Source of the DNA: Eutrigla gurnardus
Taxonomy: Eukaryota > Chordata > Actinopteri > Perciformes > Triglidae
DNA: 64,000 nucleotides
Direction of reading: 5' to 3'
Assembly (NCBI GenBank): GCA_963514095.1
Contig: OY741281.1
Location: forward strand, 3,836,154 to 3,900,153
In this document: piece after piece, positions 37,160-53,502 of the stretch
Position numbering within the stretch: the first letter of the stretch is position 1
How the letters are laid out: each line of letters begins with the position of its first letter
Program-made: the position numbers and the translations under genes
The notes under the pieces: generated by a model
The model's database searches: none
What the model saw: the letters and a program-made list of their open reading frames with translations, nothing else
Told to the model about the DNA's origin: nothing

Positions 37160-37830
37160 TCACTAAATATGTTTTCTCTCTCCTTCTGTTCTCCTCTCCT
37201 TCACTTTCCACTCCTGTCTTCCTCTCCTCTAAACTCCTCCTCCTCACTCTCCACTCCTGTCTTCCTCTCCTCTTCCTCTCCTCTAAACTCCTCCTCCTCA
37301 CTCTCCACCCCTGTCTTCCTCTCATCTTCCTCCCTTCTTCTCCTCCTCACTCACTCCCCACACCTGTCTTCCTCTTCCTCCATTCTTCTCCTCCTCACTC
37401 ACTCCCCACTCCTGTCTTCCTCTTCCTCCCTTCTTCTCCTCCTCACTCACTCTCCACTCCTGTCTTCCTCTCCTCTAAACTCCTCCTCCTCACTCTCCAC
37501 TCCTGTCTTCCTCTCCTCTAAACTCCTCCTCCTCAATCTCCACCCCTGTCTTCCTCTCATCTTCCTCCCTTCTTCTCCTCCTCACTCACTCCCCACACCT
37601 GTCTTCCTCTTCCTCCATTCTTCTCCTCCTCACTCACTCCCCACTCCTGTCTTCCTCTTCCTCCCTTCTTCTCCTCCTCACTCACTCCCCACTCCTGTCT
37701 TCCTCTCCTCTAAACTCCTCCTCCTCACTCTCCACCCCTGTCTTCCTCTCATCTTCCTCCCTTCTTCTCCTCCTCACTCACTCCCCACTCCTGTCTTCCT
37801 CTCCTCTTCCTCCCTTCTTGTCCTCTAAAC
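37160..37830. repeat. Expanded pyrimidine-rich minisatellite in piggyBac copy C
   Basis: At least ten imperfect repeats of about 45-60 bp built from CTCCTCCTCACTCACTCC, CACTCCTGTCTTCCTC and CTCTTCCTCCCTTCTT. Almost pure C/T on the plus strand with many mirror-like stretches. The equivalent tracts in A and B are under 300 bp. Confidence 0.85.
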
Positions 37831-38993
37831 TCTGCTTCACTCGCTCTCCAATGCTGTCTTTCTCTCTTCTCCTCTGCCCTCCTCCTCCTTTCTGTTCTCC
37901 TCACCTACTACCACCCCTTCGTCATCCTCGCTTTCATCCTCATCCTCCGAGTCCGTCATCACTCCTGCGTCCGTAAATCACCACCACCATCGTCCACTCT
38001 TATTCGCTTTTTGGCTTTCACAAATCGGTCCATTTCGCTCTGTCCACAATCGCTAACTAGCCGCTATGCATCAACCACCGCTAACGTGAACGTCAAATTC
38101 AGCCTACCGTCTGCGTGCAAACCAGCCAATCAAATCGCACGACACAGGAAAAAAAAAAAAAAACAATCACCATAGGAACGTTATAAACAATATTTCTTCA
38201 GATGATTGATTGTTAATGTCTCAGTGTCTTAATTTGTTCTATATTTGTTATAGTTTTTAATCCATAAATATTTTGAGGGGAGGGGGGGCAAAAGGGGGGG
38301 GCGCAGCCTTTGACAGGAGGGTCTTGAGACCCTGCTTGTGTTATTGCGTTTGAATGAAGTTGGCATTAAAGGTGTAACACAGAATTGGGTGAAGTTTCCA
38401 CTTTATATTCTTTAAATAACAGTCAAACCAGACCGGGTCAATTTTGACCCCAGAGGACAACAGGTGTGATTATGTGCTGCCATTAAAAAAAATTCAAATT
38501 ATTCAAAAACAGCATCCTCCCTAAACTTTGACATATAGCACTCTGTGATAAGTCAAATAGTAAAAATAATATTTACACACAATAATTAATTGTTTCATTT
38601 TATTTTAAGTTAAAAACAGGGCATACTTTTATGTAAACAAGGTATATTGGCCCTAAATTCCAAAACGAAGGGAAAAATTTGTGGTAATGGGTTGGACTGA
38701 AGTAATACTAAAGGTGTCACACAGAATTGATTGACAATTAATACTATATGCTTTAAATAACAGTCAAAACCAGGTGGACAAAAGGTGCATGGCAATCGGG
38801 AGGACAACACGAGGGTTAAGAGACTTGACAGTTGCAGGATGATGCATATCATTTGTATAAGGGGTTGTGTGCATAAGAGTCAGAGCAGTAAAAGACTCAT
38901 CGAGAAGCATGACAATATCAAACTGTGAAGGTCAGCTGCGCATGCTCAGATTTAAAACGTGCACACAGAAAAAGAAAATCAGTTTCAACTCAC

Positions 38994-39069
38994 CGTGTCT
39001 GCTTGTCGCTGTCTGCTCTGTGAAGCTGCGGGCTTTCAGGAAGTTTCCTCGTCCTCCGACCTCTTTATA
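38994..39069 (-). promoter_or_regulatory. TATA promoter and untranslated exon 1, GTPase copy C
   Basis: TATAAA at 39064-39069 (minus) and exon 1 donor at 38994. Confidence 0.55.
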
Positions 39070-39224
39070 CAGACCACAGCAGTCTGTTGAATACCGGGAC
39101 TGCCCCTCACTAAGCCCCTCCCACATCAGCTCTGCAGCGATGTGGATAGGTCAAGCCGGCCAATCACAGCAAGCCGAGGACCTCAATGCGCGCGCATTGC
39201 TTGTAAATCAGTGACGAAACGAGG

Positions 39225-39234
39225 GAAAGTGAAA
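39225..39234. promoter_or_regulatory. ISRE-like element, GTPase copy C
   Basis: GAAAGTGAAA at the same place as in copies A and B. Confidence 0.6.
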
Positions 39235-40756
39235 GTAAAGAGCTCGAGTTCCAGTAAACCACGTGACTTAGAGAAAACCAGGTCAACGCGTTCACTTGCA
39301 GAGCTTAAGCAGTTTGTTTCCCCACACAAAGGCATAAAGGAGCCTGAGACAGGAAGAGGTTTGGTTTTTAGAGCCTTTTCCTAAAAATATGAGATTTATT
39401 TTTGTTGAACTCTAGCACTTTACAAAAACACAATGTGGTTGGATAAGAATCAGAATACTTGATTAACCCCTCAGGAAGGTGTAGAGCTGCAGCTGCTCCA
39501 TGAGAGTCAGGAACGAAAGAAAGAATCATGTGCTCATGAATAGATAAAGGGCCTGTAGATGTGAAGTCCTTTACACATAAGTAAAGTCAAATTAGTATAA
39601 AAGTATCAACCAAATTGACCAAAATGTGTAGTTTCACTTTTTTCACATAATGAGCAGACATCAGACCCACAGGGCCGCTGTAAAGGAAGCTGTAATAATT
39701 AATAAATTGGCTGTTCATCACGTTTTATTCTCACCTACAAACAACTGGCTATGAAGCTAGAAGCACAAGTAGCACGACATGAATTTAACTTTAATGAGCT
39801 GTATGTATCCGATCCTGCCGATCATTTCAGAAGTGAACACATTGTTCAGAGGTCTATTGAGTGATTTATCATCCTCTCGCATTCAATTGTACCTCGCTGG
39901 CCTCTGGTCCACTGCCTCCTCTCTCACCCTGCTCTTTCTATCGTGGCAATAAAGATTAAAAAATATGTGGAAAGCAACATTTTGAGATAGAATTAGGAAT
40001 ACACTAGTAGTAGTGAAATTGTTGTAGAATTTAACCTCAAATAAAATGTCTCCTCACCTGCTGTGAAGACCCCCCCCTGTTCATTCCTGCTGCTGCTGGC
40101 CTCTGGTCCACTTCCTCCTCCCTGACCTGCTCTTTCTATTATATAACGATTTTAAAAATATGTGCTAAACAATAGTGAGTACAAGTTCTGTGCAGAAATT
40201 AAGGAGGAGTGGGTTTATGTCTAGGTAGTAGAGTAGCCATAGATTGTAGTCGAGTATTGTTACGTTAGAATAATATTGCTCAAGTAAAAGTAAAAAGTAT
40301 TTTGCAGTAAAACAACTCTTAAAGAGTACAATTTATTCAAAAAGTTACTCAAGTAAATGTAAAGGAGTAAATGTAACTAGTAACTGTCTACCACCTCTGC
40401 ACCTAGCAAGCATTCAACATAGCTAACAGCTAACAATTATTAACTAGCTTAACAGCTAGCCTTGATATATTGACATGTATTAATTAGTCATCGTTTAGCT
40501 AAACATTATCTACATGCAACAGCAATACTCAACTTACATGGTTTGTTTGGAACAAACACAGTAAAGTTTTTTGCCTCTTGGCTGCTGGTTTGCTGAAAAT
40601 GGTGAACAAGAATCTGAGTGATTGAAATCACAACACGACAGCGGTGTTTGCCGCCTGGCTCCGCCTGCTCATGATGCGTTCAAAGGCGGCTCAGAAAAAC
40701 GCGTTTCCACATGTTAAGGGCACAGATATTGGAAGTGGTCATACCCCGCGTCCGCT
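39235..40756. other. Intergenic region, copy C
   Basis: No gene is recognised. Sequence follows copy A closely, including the deletions relative to copy B. The CTCAAGTAAAAG repeat lies at about 40205-40405. Confidence 0.4.
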
Positions 40757-40785
40757 ATGGATCCTGGTTATGCTATGCCACCAGG
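40757..40785 (+). other. Possible orphan first exon, copy C (MDPGYAMPPG)
   Basis: Here the upstream part of the open stretch seen in A and B is disrupted and the frame starts at MDPGYAMPPG before the GTAAGT donor. Function unknown. Confidence 0.22.
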
Positions 40786-41511
40786 GTAAGTCGTTAAACA
40801 TAGGCCAGTTGGTTTTATGCGTCCCACATAATAAAAAACCCAAGTAGTGTATAGAGTTATAAAGGTTGATTATTAATGTGGTTTATGTCCTGCTGCCTCC
40901 CCTGTACATTTTGTCACTGCCCTGTTGTTCAGTGCCCTGGAGGAGGAGAGTGCATACCTCTGAGATTACAGAATGAGTGGGGAGTGTCCCGATCTTGGAA
41001 GTACACCAACACCAACTGAAGGCCTGTTTATGTTCTGAAGTCCTGTTTATGTTCTGCAGAGAAGGAGGAATGTGAAAGCTTTATTTAGAGCAGGGATATC
41101 TGAAAGCAACAGGAAATTATGTCTTGTGTTGCTTTTCCTCTTTGATGTTCACATTAACAGATTTCTGAAGCTCCACTCATGTTGGAGTTTTTAATTACAT
41201 GGACAATGAACGCCTAAAGGACACCTGGAGATTGTTTAAAGCGTGTGGGAGATTGACTAGACCCTGTCTGGATGAGATTGGTGCCCTGCTTAGATGTGCA
41301 TCCTGTGGAATCAAGACAGTTATGATCTTTGAATTTTGTTATATAGCATTGGGGAAGGATTCAAAGTGGAACAAAAGGATAGACGCTCCACCCACATGAG
41401 CCACCTGGCAGATGTATCCAGGGGTGGGTTGCTTCGTAGGCTATTAAAGCTGAAACACCGGAGACGCCGACAAGCAGACAGTTGACTCCTCGGTTCACTT
41501 CAACGCACACG

Positions 41512-41985
41512 ATGGAAACGATCTGTTTGGGAGGATGGAGCAACATGTCGGACGCCACTGAGGAGACTCAGAAGATTTGTGATGAGGTGAGCTTCATTCT
41601 TTGTTTCTTCCGGTCTGCATCTTCGGTCCGTGCGGTGCATGCATCACATTTTACTTCATTCATATGCAGCTGAAGCGCCAGGTGGAGGAACAGGCCAACA
41701 ATAAGTATGCAGACTTCAAAGCAGTTAAATACAAGAAACAGACGGTGAATGGATACAAGTTCCTCATCAAGGTAACGGATATTTGTAAGAAAAAATATAC
41801 AGGTTGAACTAATAATAATTGTGACATCCAGTCCACATCCATATATTGAATCTAACATTTTCCTGCAGGTTCATGTCGGAGGAGAGGACTACGTTCACCT
41901 GAGTGTGTTCGAGGCAGTCAGAGACGAGCCGGGTCTACACCTGCGAGGTGTTCACCTGAACAAAACCGTAGATGACCTCCTCTGA
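41512..41985 (+). CDS. Cystatin A/B-type stefin (complete copy)
   Basis: Cytosolic type-1 cystatin, an inhibitor of papain-family cysteine proteases (cathepsins). Three exons: 41512-41586, 41670-41771 and 41869-41985, encoding 97 residues, matching the usual length of about 98. Visible family features are the N-terminal ICLGG glycine region, the first loop QTVNG, the second-loop region of exon 3 (EDYVHLSVFEAV) and no signal peptide. Introns obey GT/AG. Possible poly(A) signal ATTAAA at 42099-42104. It lies next to mix23 and fam162a, as CSTA does in human, so it may be the fish counterpart of that locus; fish literature often calls such genes cystatin-B. It is the only complete stefin here. 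Confidence 0.92.
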
Positions 41986-42394
41986 ACCCGTTTCAACCGT
42001 GGGACACCTACAGGCTGCATAGAAACGGCTGTTATTCTATATCTCACATGTCTCACACTGTGTATAACAGTATACGCTGTTTCATGAAAAGAACCACGAT
42101 TAAAACAAAGCTTTTCCTTTCCGTCTTCGTAATCAGGCTGCAGGCGTGTCGTATCAGCTTCCAGGCATTGTGAAGAAAACGGGTTGAGCAAAGACATGTT
42201 CCCACAGACACAACATATCTTATTTCTCAGAGCGGCTAAATGGCCCCTTTTAATAATCAGGTTCCCGATTGATTTATGATCCAGCAGAGCCTCAACACCC
42301 ACTTTTAAAAGTGGCTGCCAGGCTGGCAAGCAGGCATCTGCTTTTGGATGCCAAAACTCAAAAGATGGTTGCCATGGTCACCTAATACTTTGAG

Positions 42395-42402
<8 letters not shown>

Positions 42403-42456
<54 letters not shown>
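42403..42456. repeat. (TA)n microsatellite left of Tc1 element
   Basis: A pure TA repeat immediately before the Tc1 end; it continues at 44019-44080 on the other side, so the transposon landed in one TA tract. Confidence 0.9.
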
Positions 42457-44084
<1,628 letters not shown>

Positions 44085-44204
44085 TAATCCAACTAAATTC
44101 TAAGGTGCACCCCAAAATCTATATTTTTTCATATTTGGATTGTGATTTTGTATTCTTTATGTCCAAAGCAAAGTCTACTAATTAGGTGCCAATTTCTCAA
44201 ACTA

Positions 44205-44275
44205 GTGGATAAGATAAGATACAAGATAAAGTAAGATACTCCTTTATTAGTCCCACCCCGAGACTATCATTGAAA
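44205..44275 (-). mobile_element. LINE-type 3' tail remnant
   Basis: On the minus strand the sequence reads GGGACTAATAAAGGAGTATC followed by degenerate (TATCT)n, typical of 3' ends of fish LINEs. Short remnant; family uncertain. Confidence 0.4.
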
Positions 44276-44349
44276 TTAGTGCATGATCAGATTTGGCATC
44301 TGCCCCGTTTGTCATTTGATGTGAATCTTTGTCTGAAACCATCTTGCTG

Positions 44350-45094
44350 TGTCATTGTGGGAATCTTTCCGTGAACTTTGAGGGAATGTTGATGACTTCA
44401 GAGTTAATAACACAGACAGCCCTTTGTCACCCCGACGCTCAGTCAATTCTCCATCAGAGCTCGACAAACAAGGTCGTTTCTAAAGACAGCAGTGTCTTGG
44501 CTGGAAGAAACGGATATAAATTCATTTTAAAAAAGGTAAATAAATCTCTGTAAGTTCACAGAAACTTTAACACAGACACAGATTGTTGACCTTCTCACAT
44601 TGTGAGTTCAGATTACACAAACCAGGATTTACAACACCTACTCGGTTACAGGACCGGTGTCTCGGAGGAAGAAGAATATGCTCGCATTCTTCCGGGATTA
44701 AGAAACGACACGACAGAAATTAAAAATATGGCTGCTGCATTTTTTACAAGACAAAAAAAGTTTGAAATGTTGCAGCTGACTATTAAAATCATTAACAAAC
44801 CAACATCAAGTGGAGGAAAGGATCAAATCGAATTCAGAGCAAATCCACTACAGGAATCAGATCGTAGACGGAGAAAACGTCCTCATCAAGATAATATTTT
44901 ATTGTGGTAAAAAAAAAAATATGAAAGCCTCAGCTGTGATTGTGTAATACGCAGGTTGTATTTATAATGTTGTGCCCTCCGGTTGAATCTAGTGTCATTA
45001 AAACATCCCTGGAGGTAGAAGATCCTCACTGTTCAGCAACACAAGATCCAGGTTCATATATATTTTTTCAGATATCCAATCTTTTTCCCAGCAG
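44350..45094. other. Cystatin downstream region of unit 3
   Basis: Homologous to 12983-13687 of unit A but without the SINE. An open stretch at 44602-44910 is not conserved in the other copies and is not annotated as a gene. Confidence 0.5.
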
Positions 45095-45157
45095 GTTCAT
45101 ATTGGAGGAGCCGACCTCATTCACCCAAGTGTCAAAGACGACGGCCTTACTGTGAGT
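45095..45157 (+). pseudogene. Remnant of a second cystatin exon 3
   Basis: After an acceptor-like TTTTCCCAGCAG the sequence encodes VHIGGADLIHPSVK, matching the start of intact exon 3 (VHVGGEDYVHLSV), then loses similarity. The following 100 bp resemble the DNA downstream of 44600. This indicates an older tandem cystatin duplicate that decayed. Confidence 0.6.
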
Positions 45158-45775
45158 TCAGACTAAACCAGGACACGTTTTCTCACCGTCTGTAACTTGA
45201 CAGGTGTGTTGGAGGAGGAAAAACATGCGATACATTCCTCAGAGATTAAAACACGAGTAAGGAGCCAACACTAACAAGTGTTGTCTGTCAACGCTCATGA
45301 ATAAAGTGAAAAAACAAAAGGAGGCTTAACAATGAAAGCTCTGTGAGGCTGTCCTTAGGCACCGTGGGGCTCACATTGGCTGGGATTCACAGTCTAGGAT
45401 CCACGACTCTCCGAACACGATTTGATGTTGAGGCATTTAAATCCGTACAGCAAGTGGATTAAACTGCATCACTCCACTGCATGTAGAAAAGGCAGCTCCT
45501 CAAGAGACTCATGATTTAAAATCACAGACAACACGTCACTTGAAAACATTTGATTGTATTTTTTTAAAAAAAACTTCTTTTTTTTGTACAATGTTTCTCA
45601 GAAGCACACAGATGACTGTTTTACAGCTTTGGTAATGAGATGTGACGACGGAATATACGTGTTGGAGAAGAGGTCAGAGTGGTCTGGATGATCTGCAGTC
45701 TGGTCTCAGCAGTGGGGGGGTCACAGTCTGGGCTCCAGTCAGGATTCAAACCTCGAATGAAGCGGGTCCCCATCT

Positions 45776-47988
<2,213 letters not shown>

Positions 47989-48710
47989 GTTTGGACTGTA
48001 AGGACCTCCTCTGTGGACACGGGGGGGTGGGACTGTTCAAGATATTGCCTGAATTAAACCCGCAATATGTAACCGACCGAGTATTTTTTTTTTTCTTTTA
48101 ATAGATTTACATCTAATAGATGCTGGTCTAATTATATTTTTAATTTGGGGAAATGGCCCAATTTATATTTATATAGTTATGTTTCATGTTCAAGTACTTC
48201 TTTGTAAAACATGAAGTAAAAATGTTTGATGAAAATGCTCTATCTGTTGCATTTATTGACACAAAGGTGCCTATTTTTTTTGTATACCTTTTATTATTAT
48301 TTCTTGTAGGTTTAACTTGCTTGAGTCAACTTGAGATGTTTAATTGGAATTTGAGAGAGGGTTTTCACAAATATATGCTGTTTTCCTCTTAAAGTGTAAC
48401 AGATTAATGCATCTCCACAGATCATCTTAATTTTGTAGTTTGAAACAAGATTAAGATTTAACTCCAGTCAATGAGTGTACGTACTAATCGAGGAGGGGAA
48501 CATTAACGAAAGAACTGTATTTTTTTTACATTTTTGATCAGGCATACAACACAGGCTCCTACGATTATGAGACGGGGGTCCTGTTCGGCAGTTGGCGAGA
48601 GCCGATGGTGAAAGGAAGCGCAGTGAGTTGACTTTCAGCCCACAGCTGACCGGAGACCAGGTGTTACGACCCAGTTTAATGGCGTGATTGACACCCTGGA
48701 CCTTTTAAAC
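47989..48710. promoter_or_regulatory. Shared upstream region of mix23 and fam162a
   Basis: About 720 bp separates the two divergent start codons. The mix23 side is GC-rich near its ATG, while the middle is AT-rich. No TATA box is obvious. A bidirectional promoter is possible but not shown. Confidence 0.4.
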
Positions 48711-50811
48711 ATGAGTTTCGTCAGATCTCGCTTTTCCAACTTTATCGGTTCGTATTCTTAACTTTAATCCGCGCGTTGCTTTTGCTTTTAACTGACCGGA
48801 ATGTCTCTTCAACTACTCGGTGTTTGTTTATTTGTTACTTAATGATTAGCTGTAGCATAGCTAGTTTAATATAATATAATATGCATTGCCATGTGTTCTT
48901 TGAATGTCATACCGAGGTTGGATTAAATGTGTTGAGAAAATGCGTAGTTCGTGTTCATGTTTAGCTAATCGCCCCATAAAAAAAGCCTTACTTTAATACG
49001 TTGACCTAGCAAACCTTTTATTGTGTAGTTTTTTTGACACACCTTCATCGTATTGTAAAAGTGGGCTGTGCCTTTTATGATGGTCCCTTCATATTTTAAT
49101 TTATCGTGTATGTAACAATGAGTTGTGATATTTTGTCTGTTGATTAGTAAATTTACAAACAAATGTGACATTTCTCAGTTCCAGTCCCTCAGTTGTGATG
49201 ACATGCTGCTTTTATTTATCTTATGCGATAGTAAACTGAATTGTTTGTTGGGTTAATTCAGGAAGTCACCTTAGGGAACTGACATTTTTATATACTGAAT
49301 GATTGAGAAAAATAATACTAGTTTTAGCCCTTGTTAAGATTCCACCTAGATCCAACACACTCATGTTGTTTTTGTTTTTTTTAATATCTCATCAGGTCAG
49401 AGGGGCCGAACGGTCACTGAAGCATGGAGCCACAGAGGGATGTGCAATAAACCACAGGAGGTCAAAGAACCTCTTCCACCTGCAACTCCAGCAAAAGGTA
49501 CAATTAGATTCTTAATTTAAAATATTGTCAAAAATTCTTCAAATAGTAAAAGTTATATTTCTCACACCAAGATGAAGATGAAACCTCCCCATATTGATTG
49601 CCCTGGGGATTTTAAACATCACAGGTCTCTTGTTGCCATAGCGACTGTGTGAAAGTTATCTTTTGTCCCAGAGGGAGGAGGGACACAGGAAGCGGGGTTA
49701 CAATCAGGGGTGATGGAGCTAACAACTGGGGCTTGTGAAACTGAACTACTCTGCATTTTTTCCCCTAGATTTGTGGACTTAAACTCTTGTTTGTTTGTTT
49801 GTTCCCGTCTAAAGCATGCTTTCTTTCTTCCAGCACCTCGGGCCGGGTTCAGACTCCCAGGCTACAGACCCTCAAATATGGACAAGAAGTTTCTGGTCTG
49901 GTCGGGACGCTTTAAGGCAGCAGACCAGATACCAGAGCTTGTGTCGTGAGTAGCGTCTTCCTGTTTATGCCAGAACCTCCCATTACACTTGCATCCGATT
50001 AGCTTTATGCGTGATTTAGTTAAGATACATCACAAGAACAGAGCTAACAATCTGGATGACCAGCCGTAGGTAGCTGCTATTCCAAGACGACTGAAGTTCA
50101 AACAAGGCGTCTGTTTTTGGCTGGAGGTAATTACTGCTGCTCCTAAAATCAGGGTGGAGATCATATGTGATCTGCTGCAGTGATAAGACCCGACTGTCAC
50201 GCAAACAAACTGCAGACCTCCCACCTCCTGCACTCGCAATGAACAGAAATGTTTAAATTATGCTGTAATTAATGTTGACATAAGAGAGAGGAAGCATGGG
50301 TAGCTAGCGGCTATAGTCGATGCATTGTATGAAAGAAGACGTTTAAAACAGCACATTGTTTTTTTTGATTAGGATATTGTTTTTGAATGCATTCAAACAT
50401 CTGGCTACACTGACATTTGTTTGTGCACCTGCCTGTGCCACAGGTTCGAGATGATTGATGCAGCCAGAAACAAAGTCAGGGTGAAAGCCTGCTATGTGAT
50501 GATGGCGACCACAATAGTGGCCTGTCTGGTGACGGTGTTCCTGGGCAAACGGGTGAGTGACAATAGATGGTGATTGCATGCATTGTGTTTCTCCAGCATT
50601 TGTCCTTGTGAAAAAAATCTAAATGTTACAGATTTCATGGCAAATACACATTGTGGGGTGAATATTTAACGCTTTCGGTCTTATGTTGTCGCAGGCTGCA
50701 GGTAGACATGAGTCCCTAACGGGTCAAAACATGGAGAAGAAAGCTAGATGGAGGGAGGAACTGCAAAGAGAGAAGGAAGCTGCTGTGGTCCTGTCTGAGA
50801 AGGCCCAGTGA
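48711..50811 (+). CDS. fam162a: FAM162A/HGTD-P-like mitochondrial protein
   Basis: Five exons, 48711-48747, 49396-49497, 49834-49945, 50444-50552 and 50695-50811, encode 158 residues (human 154) with consistent phases. The N-terminus (MSFVRSRFSNF, Arg-rich) resembles a mitochondrial presequence. Family signatures are GYRPSNMDKKFLVWSGRF and IPELVSFEMIDAARNKVRVKA, then one transmembrane segment (YVMMATTIVACLVTVFLG) and a charged tail. In mammals the protein is hypoxia-induced and acts at mitochondria in cell-death responses. Probable poly(A) signal AATAAA at 51459-51464. Confidence 0.95.
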
Positions 50812-53502
50812 TGGAAGACGAGTCCCTGCACAGTCCTCGCCCCTAATACTGGACCAGGAGTGTCCCCCCTTCTTGCTGTATTTGTCCCAACCTCAGAGCT
50901 CTCTACCTCCATCCTAGAGTGTCAAAAAGATAGCAGTTGGTACTTAATAGATTTGAAACTTGAAGGTTGACCTTTAACACACTTATGGATTATTCGCTAA
51001 TTTTTGAAAGCCAATGAAATTGGATTTCAGTGACTATATTGAGGAATAATCTGGCACTCGTTTTTGAGGAAACGGCACAAACAATTATTGGAGTCGGGAT
51101 TTGTTTGTATCGAAGTGGAAACATGAGCATGACTTAACCCGATACTGTGATAGAGGGTTTAGTTTGTTTATAATGAACTCTTGGCATTTACTACACAGCA
51201 AAGTAATTATTCTTAGACAATAAATCAGGTGAACAAATATCACTATCAATGCTTCTAGTAAACTTTCAACACCTCTAAAGCCACCCAACATGGATACTAT
51301 ATTTTTTAATTTAGCAGGTCAGTCCTTAAGGGTTTCAAACTGTCTTCTGTTCTCCATAAGAGAATGTTTAGAGTGGATCAGGCAAGATGGTTTGTTGTGT
51401 CCTGGTAGGCTGGTTTGTTCATGACTGTTTTTTCATAACACCAAAAAAACATACATTTAATAAAGTATTGTTTCTCGAGAATTCCCTCCATCTGATAAAA
51501 TTATGTTATGTTTATTTATAAACTGCAACTCTGAAGCCAAAGTTCTTACATTTCACTATTTATGGATCAAATAAATAAGTGAGAAAATAATCGGCCATTA
51601 AAAGAATGAAAATAAGACCAACAGACGTACTACATTTCTTCAGCTGTATGGCAGAAATTTGATCAAATAAAATGCTTCCCACAAACATTAACCCTGTACA
51701 CAAACTGCAATGAAACCGATTCACTCGCAATGTGGTTCATGAAACAGCTTTTATGCAAATGGCATAACAGGGGACAGTTGCACAAACTCAATACAACAAA
51801 CAAGTAATTAACAAGTAGAGCTGGTCATCTCCTGGAGAGATAAAAGTAAGCAATGTTAAGAGGACTTGGTAAACAGTTTGCTAACTAAGATGAACACCAG
51901 TGTATTCAAGTTTTTAATCTGGATTTTTTGTTGAAATTATCTGGAAGTAGAATAGAATATTCCTGTAGAATAAAGTTTATGGCACCATCAGCAACATGGC
52001 AGATGCTAACCCCAACTAAAAACAGTTTAAAAAACAAACAGCTGTAGACCCAATAGCTGATATATGCCTCGATTTGACATGATCCAATTGGAAAATACTA
52101 CCTGAACATGTGTTGTCATTTTCCCAAAAGACTTGATTTACTTTTTTGATTGATTGTAATTAGTGTGCTAACAGTTCCAGTCCACAATCTGATTTGAATC
52201 CCTTTGTGGGAAGGGTAAACAGTGAAGTACATAGTAATCCTTGTCAAACCAGAAGGGGGGGGGAGGATTCAGACCACACCACTCTACACCTCGCTTCCTG
52301 AGGAGGGAAGAGCCATGTTATCAATCGATTAAATAGTTAATGCAAAAACTATGGTATATTCTCAAAGAGCAGGCATCAGTCCTGAACTAAAGTGCTGCAA
52401 ATGAAATGAAATTATGGTAAGATAATAAAAATTCCCGCTGGACTGCTGCTGGACAGATTCCAGGGTTAAATAGTCTGTTTTGTCTCGTCCAAGTCTGTCA
52501 AGTTGTCTCAGTGCGAGGGAAGACTCCAATTCCCATGGTTCCATGGGGTTATTCACGTCACACCAGAGGCAGTCAAAACTCTTCAGGATGAAGCCAATGC
52601 GGGTGGATAGTCCCATTACCGGATAAAGGAATGCATGATATGAGATCCAGGAGGGAATGCAAGCAGCCTGGTTCGTCACTGACAAGCTCCACCCCTCAGC
52701 AACACAGTCAAGTTCCTAATTTGTCCATCTGTGGTAACGTATCCAATGGCCGGAGAGAGGAGATGAATGAAATTCAACCTTCATTTTTGAGTTGTTTAAG
52801 TGCCTTTAGTAGAGGTCAGTTGAGTCCTTGGGTTCGGGACTGGCCACGTGGCCCCAGTGTGGGCAGTTCAGTCCAAAGACCACAGTCAAACGTGGTCAAC
52901 GTCTCACGGTCAGTCCAGTGTTAAGGTTAGATCATTCTTCTCACTGTGGCTGTGTGTGTGTGTGTTTGGAGGAGGGCAGGGATAAAAATCAAGTCCATGT
53001 TTGTCTGTCTTGTGAGTCATTAATGCTTCTATCAGACAAGCAATGCAGTCCTACAAACTCCCACTTCATCAGACGGGGGTCGCCAATCCTACGGGAACAC
53101 AGAAGTGCTTTTCATCTGGGAGCTGAGGAAATCCAGAAAAGTAGGGGGTGGTGTTACGGGAGCAAACTGCTAGTAGGAGACCCCAGGGCCTGAGCAGGTC
53201 GGTGGGGTTCAGGCGCAGAGGTGAGCTCAGCGCAAGACAGAATGATGCGTGAAACCTTCACAAACTGGCTGACAAGACTGCAGAACTTGACCCACGTTTG
53301 ACGTATGCACACACGTGCTCCTGTAATGTTACATTTTTCATAATCATGATAATGATTAAATCAATCTCTCTGACGATGAGGAGGAAAGGAGGAAGGGAGC
53401 CGAGGGTTGTCGCAACCCTTGATCATGGCAGTGGACAGAGAGTGAGAGACGTGAGCAGAGGTGCGGATGAAGGTGGAGCACATGGGGAGGGCGGATTTCG
53501 CA
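50812..53502. other. 3' untranslated/intergenic DNA between fam162a and kpna1
   Basis: Convergent gene ends. No further coding gene is seen; it holds the fam162a 3' UTR and presumably the kpna1 3' UTR, plus a short GT repeat near 52952. Confidence 0.5.

Larger units (their letters stand above)
36492..38815. mobile_element. piggyBac element, copy C, with transposase fragment
   Basis: TTAA-flanked (36488-36491, 38816-38819). The left end has one change (CCGTCGTG) and the right end is as in A and B. It is longer than the other copies because of a transposase-like fragment near the left end and an expanded pyrimidine minisatellite. Confidence 0.8.

Noticed and set aside
37160..37830. A CRISPR-like array of repeats
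   Set aside because: Repeats are imperfect, pyrimidine-only and without regular unique spacers; it is a eukaryotic minisatellite.
44602..44910. A 102-codon plus-strand frame after the Tc1 element
   Set aside because: The homologous DNA in units A and B is interrupted, and the translation resembles no known family.
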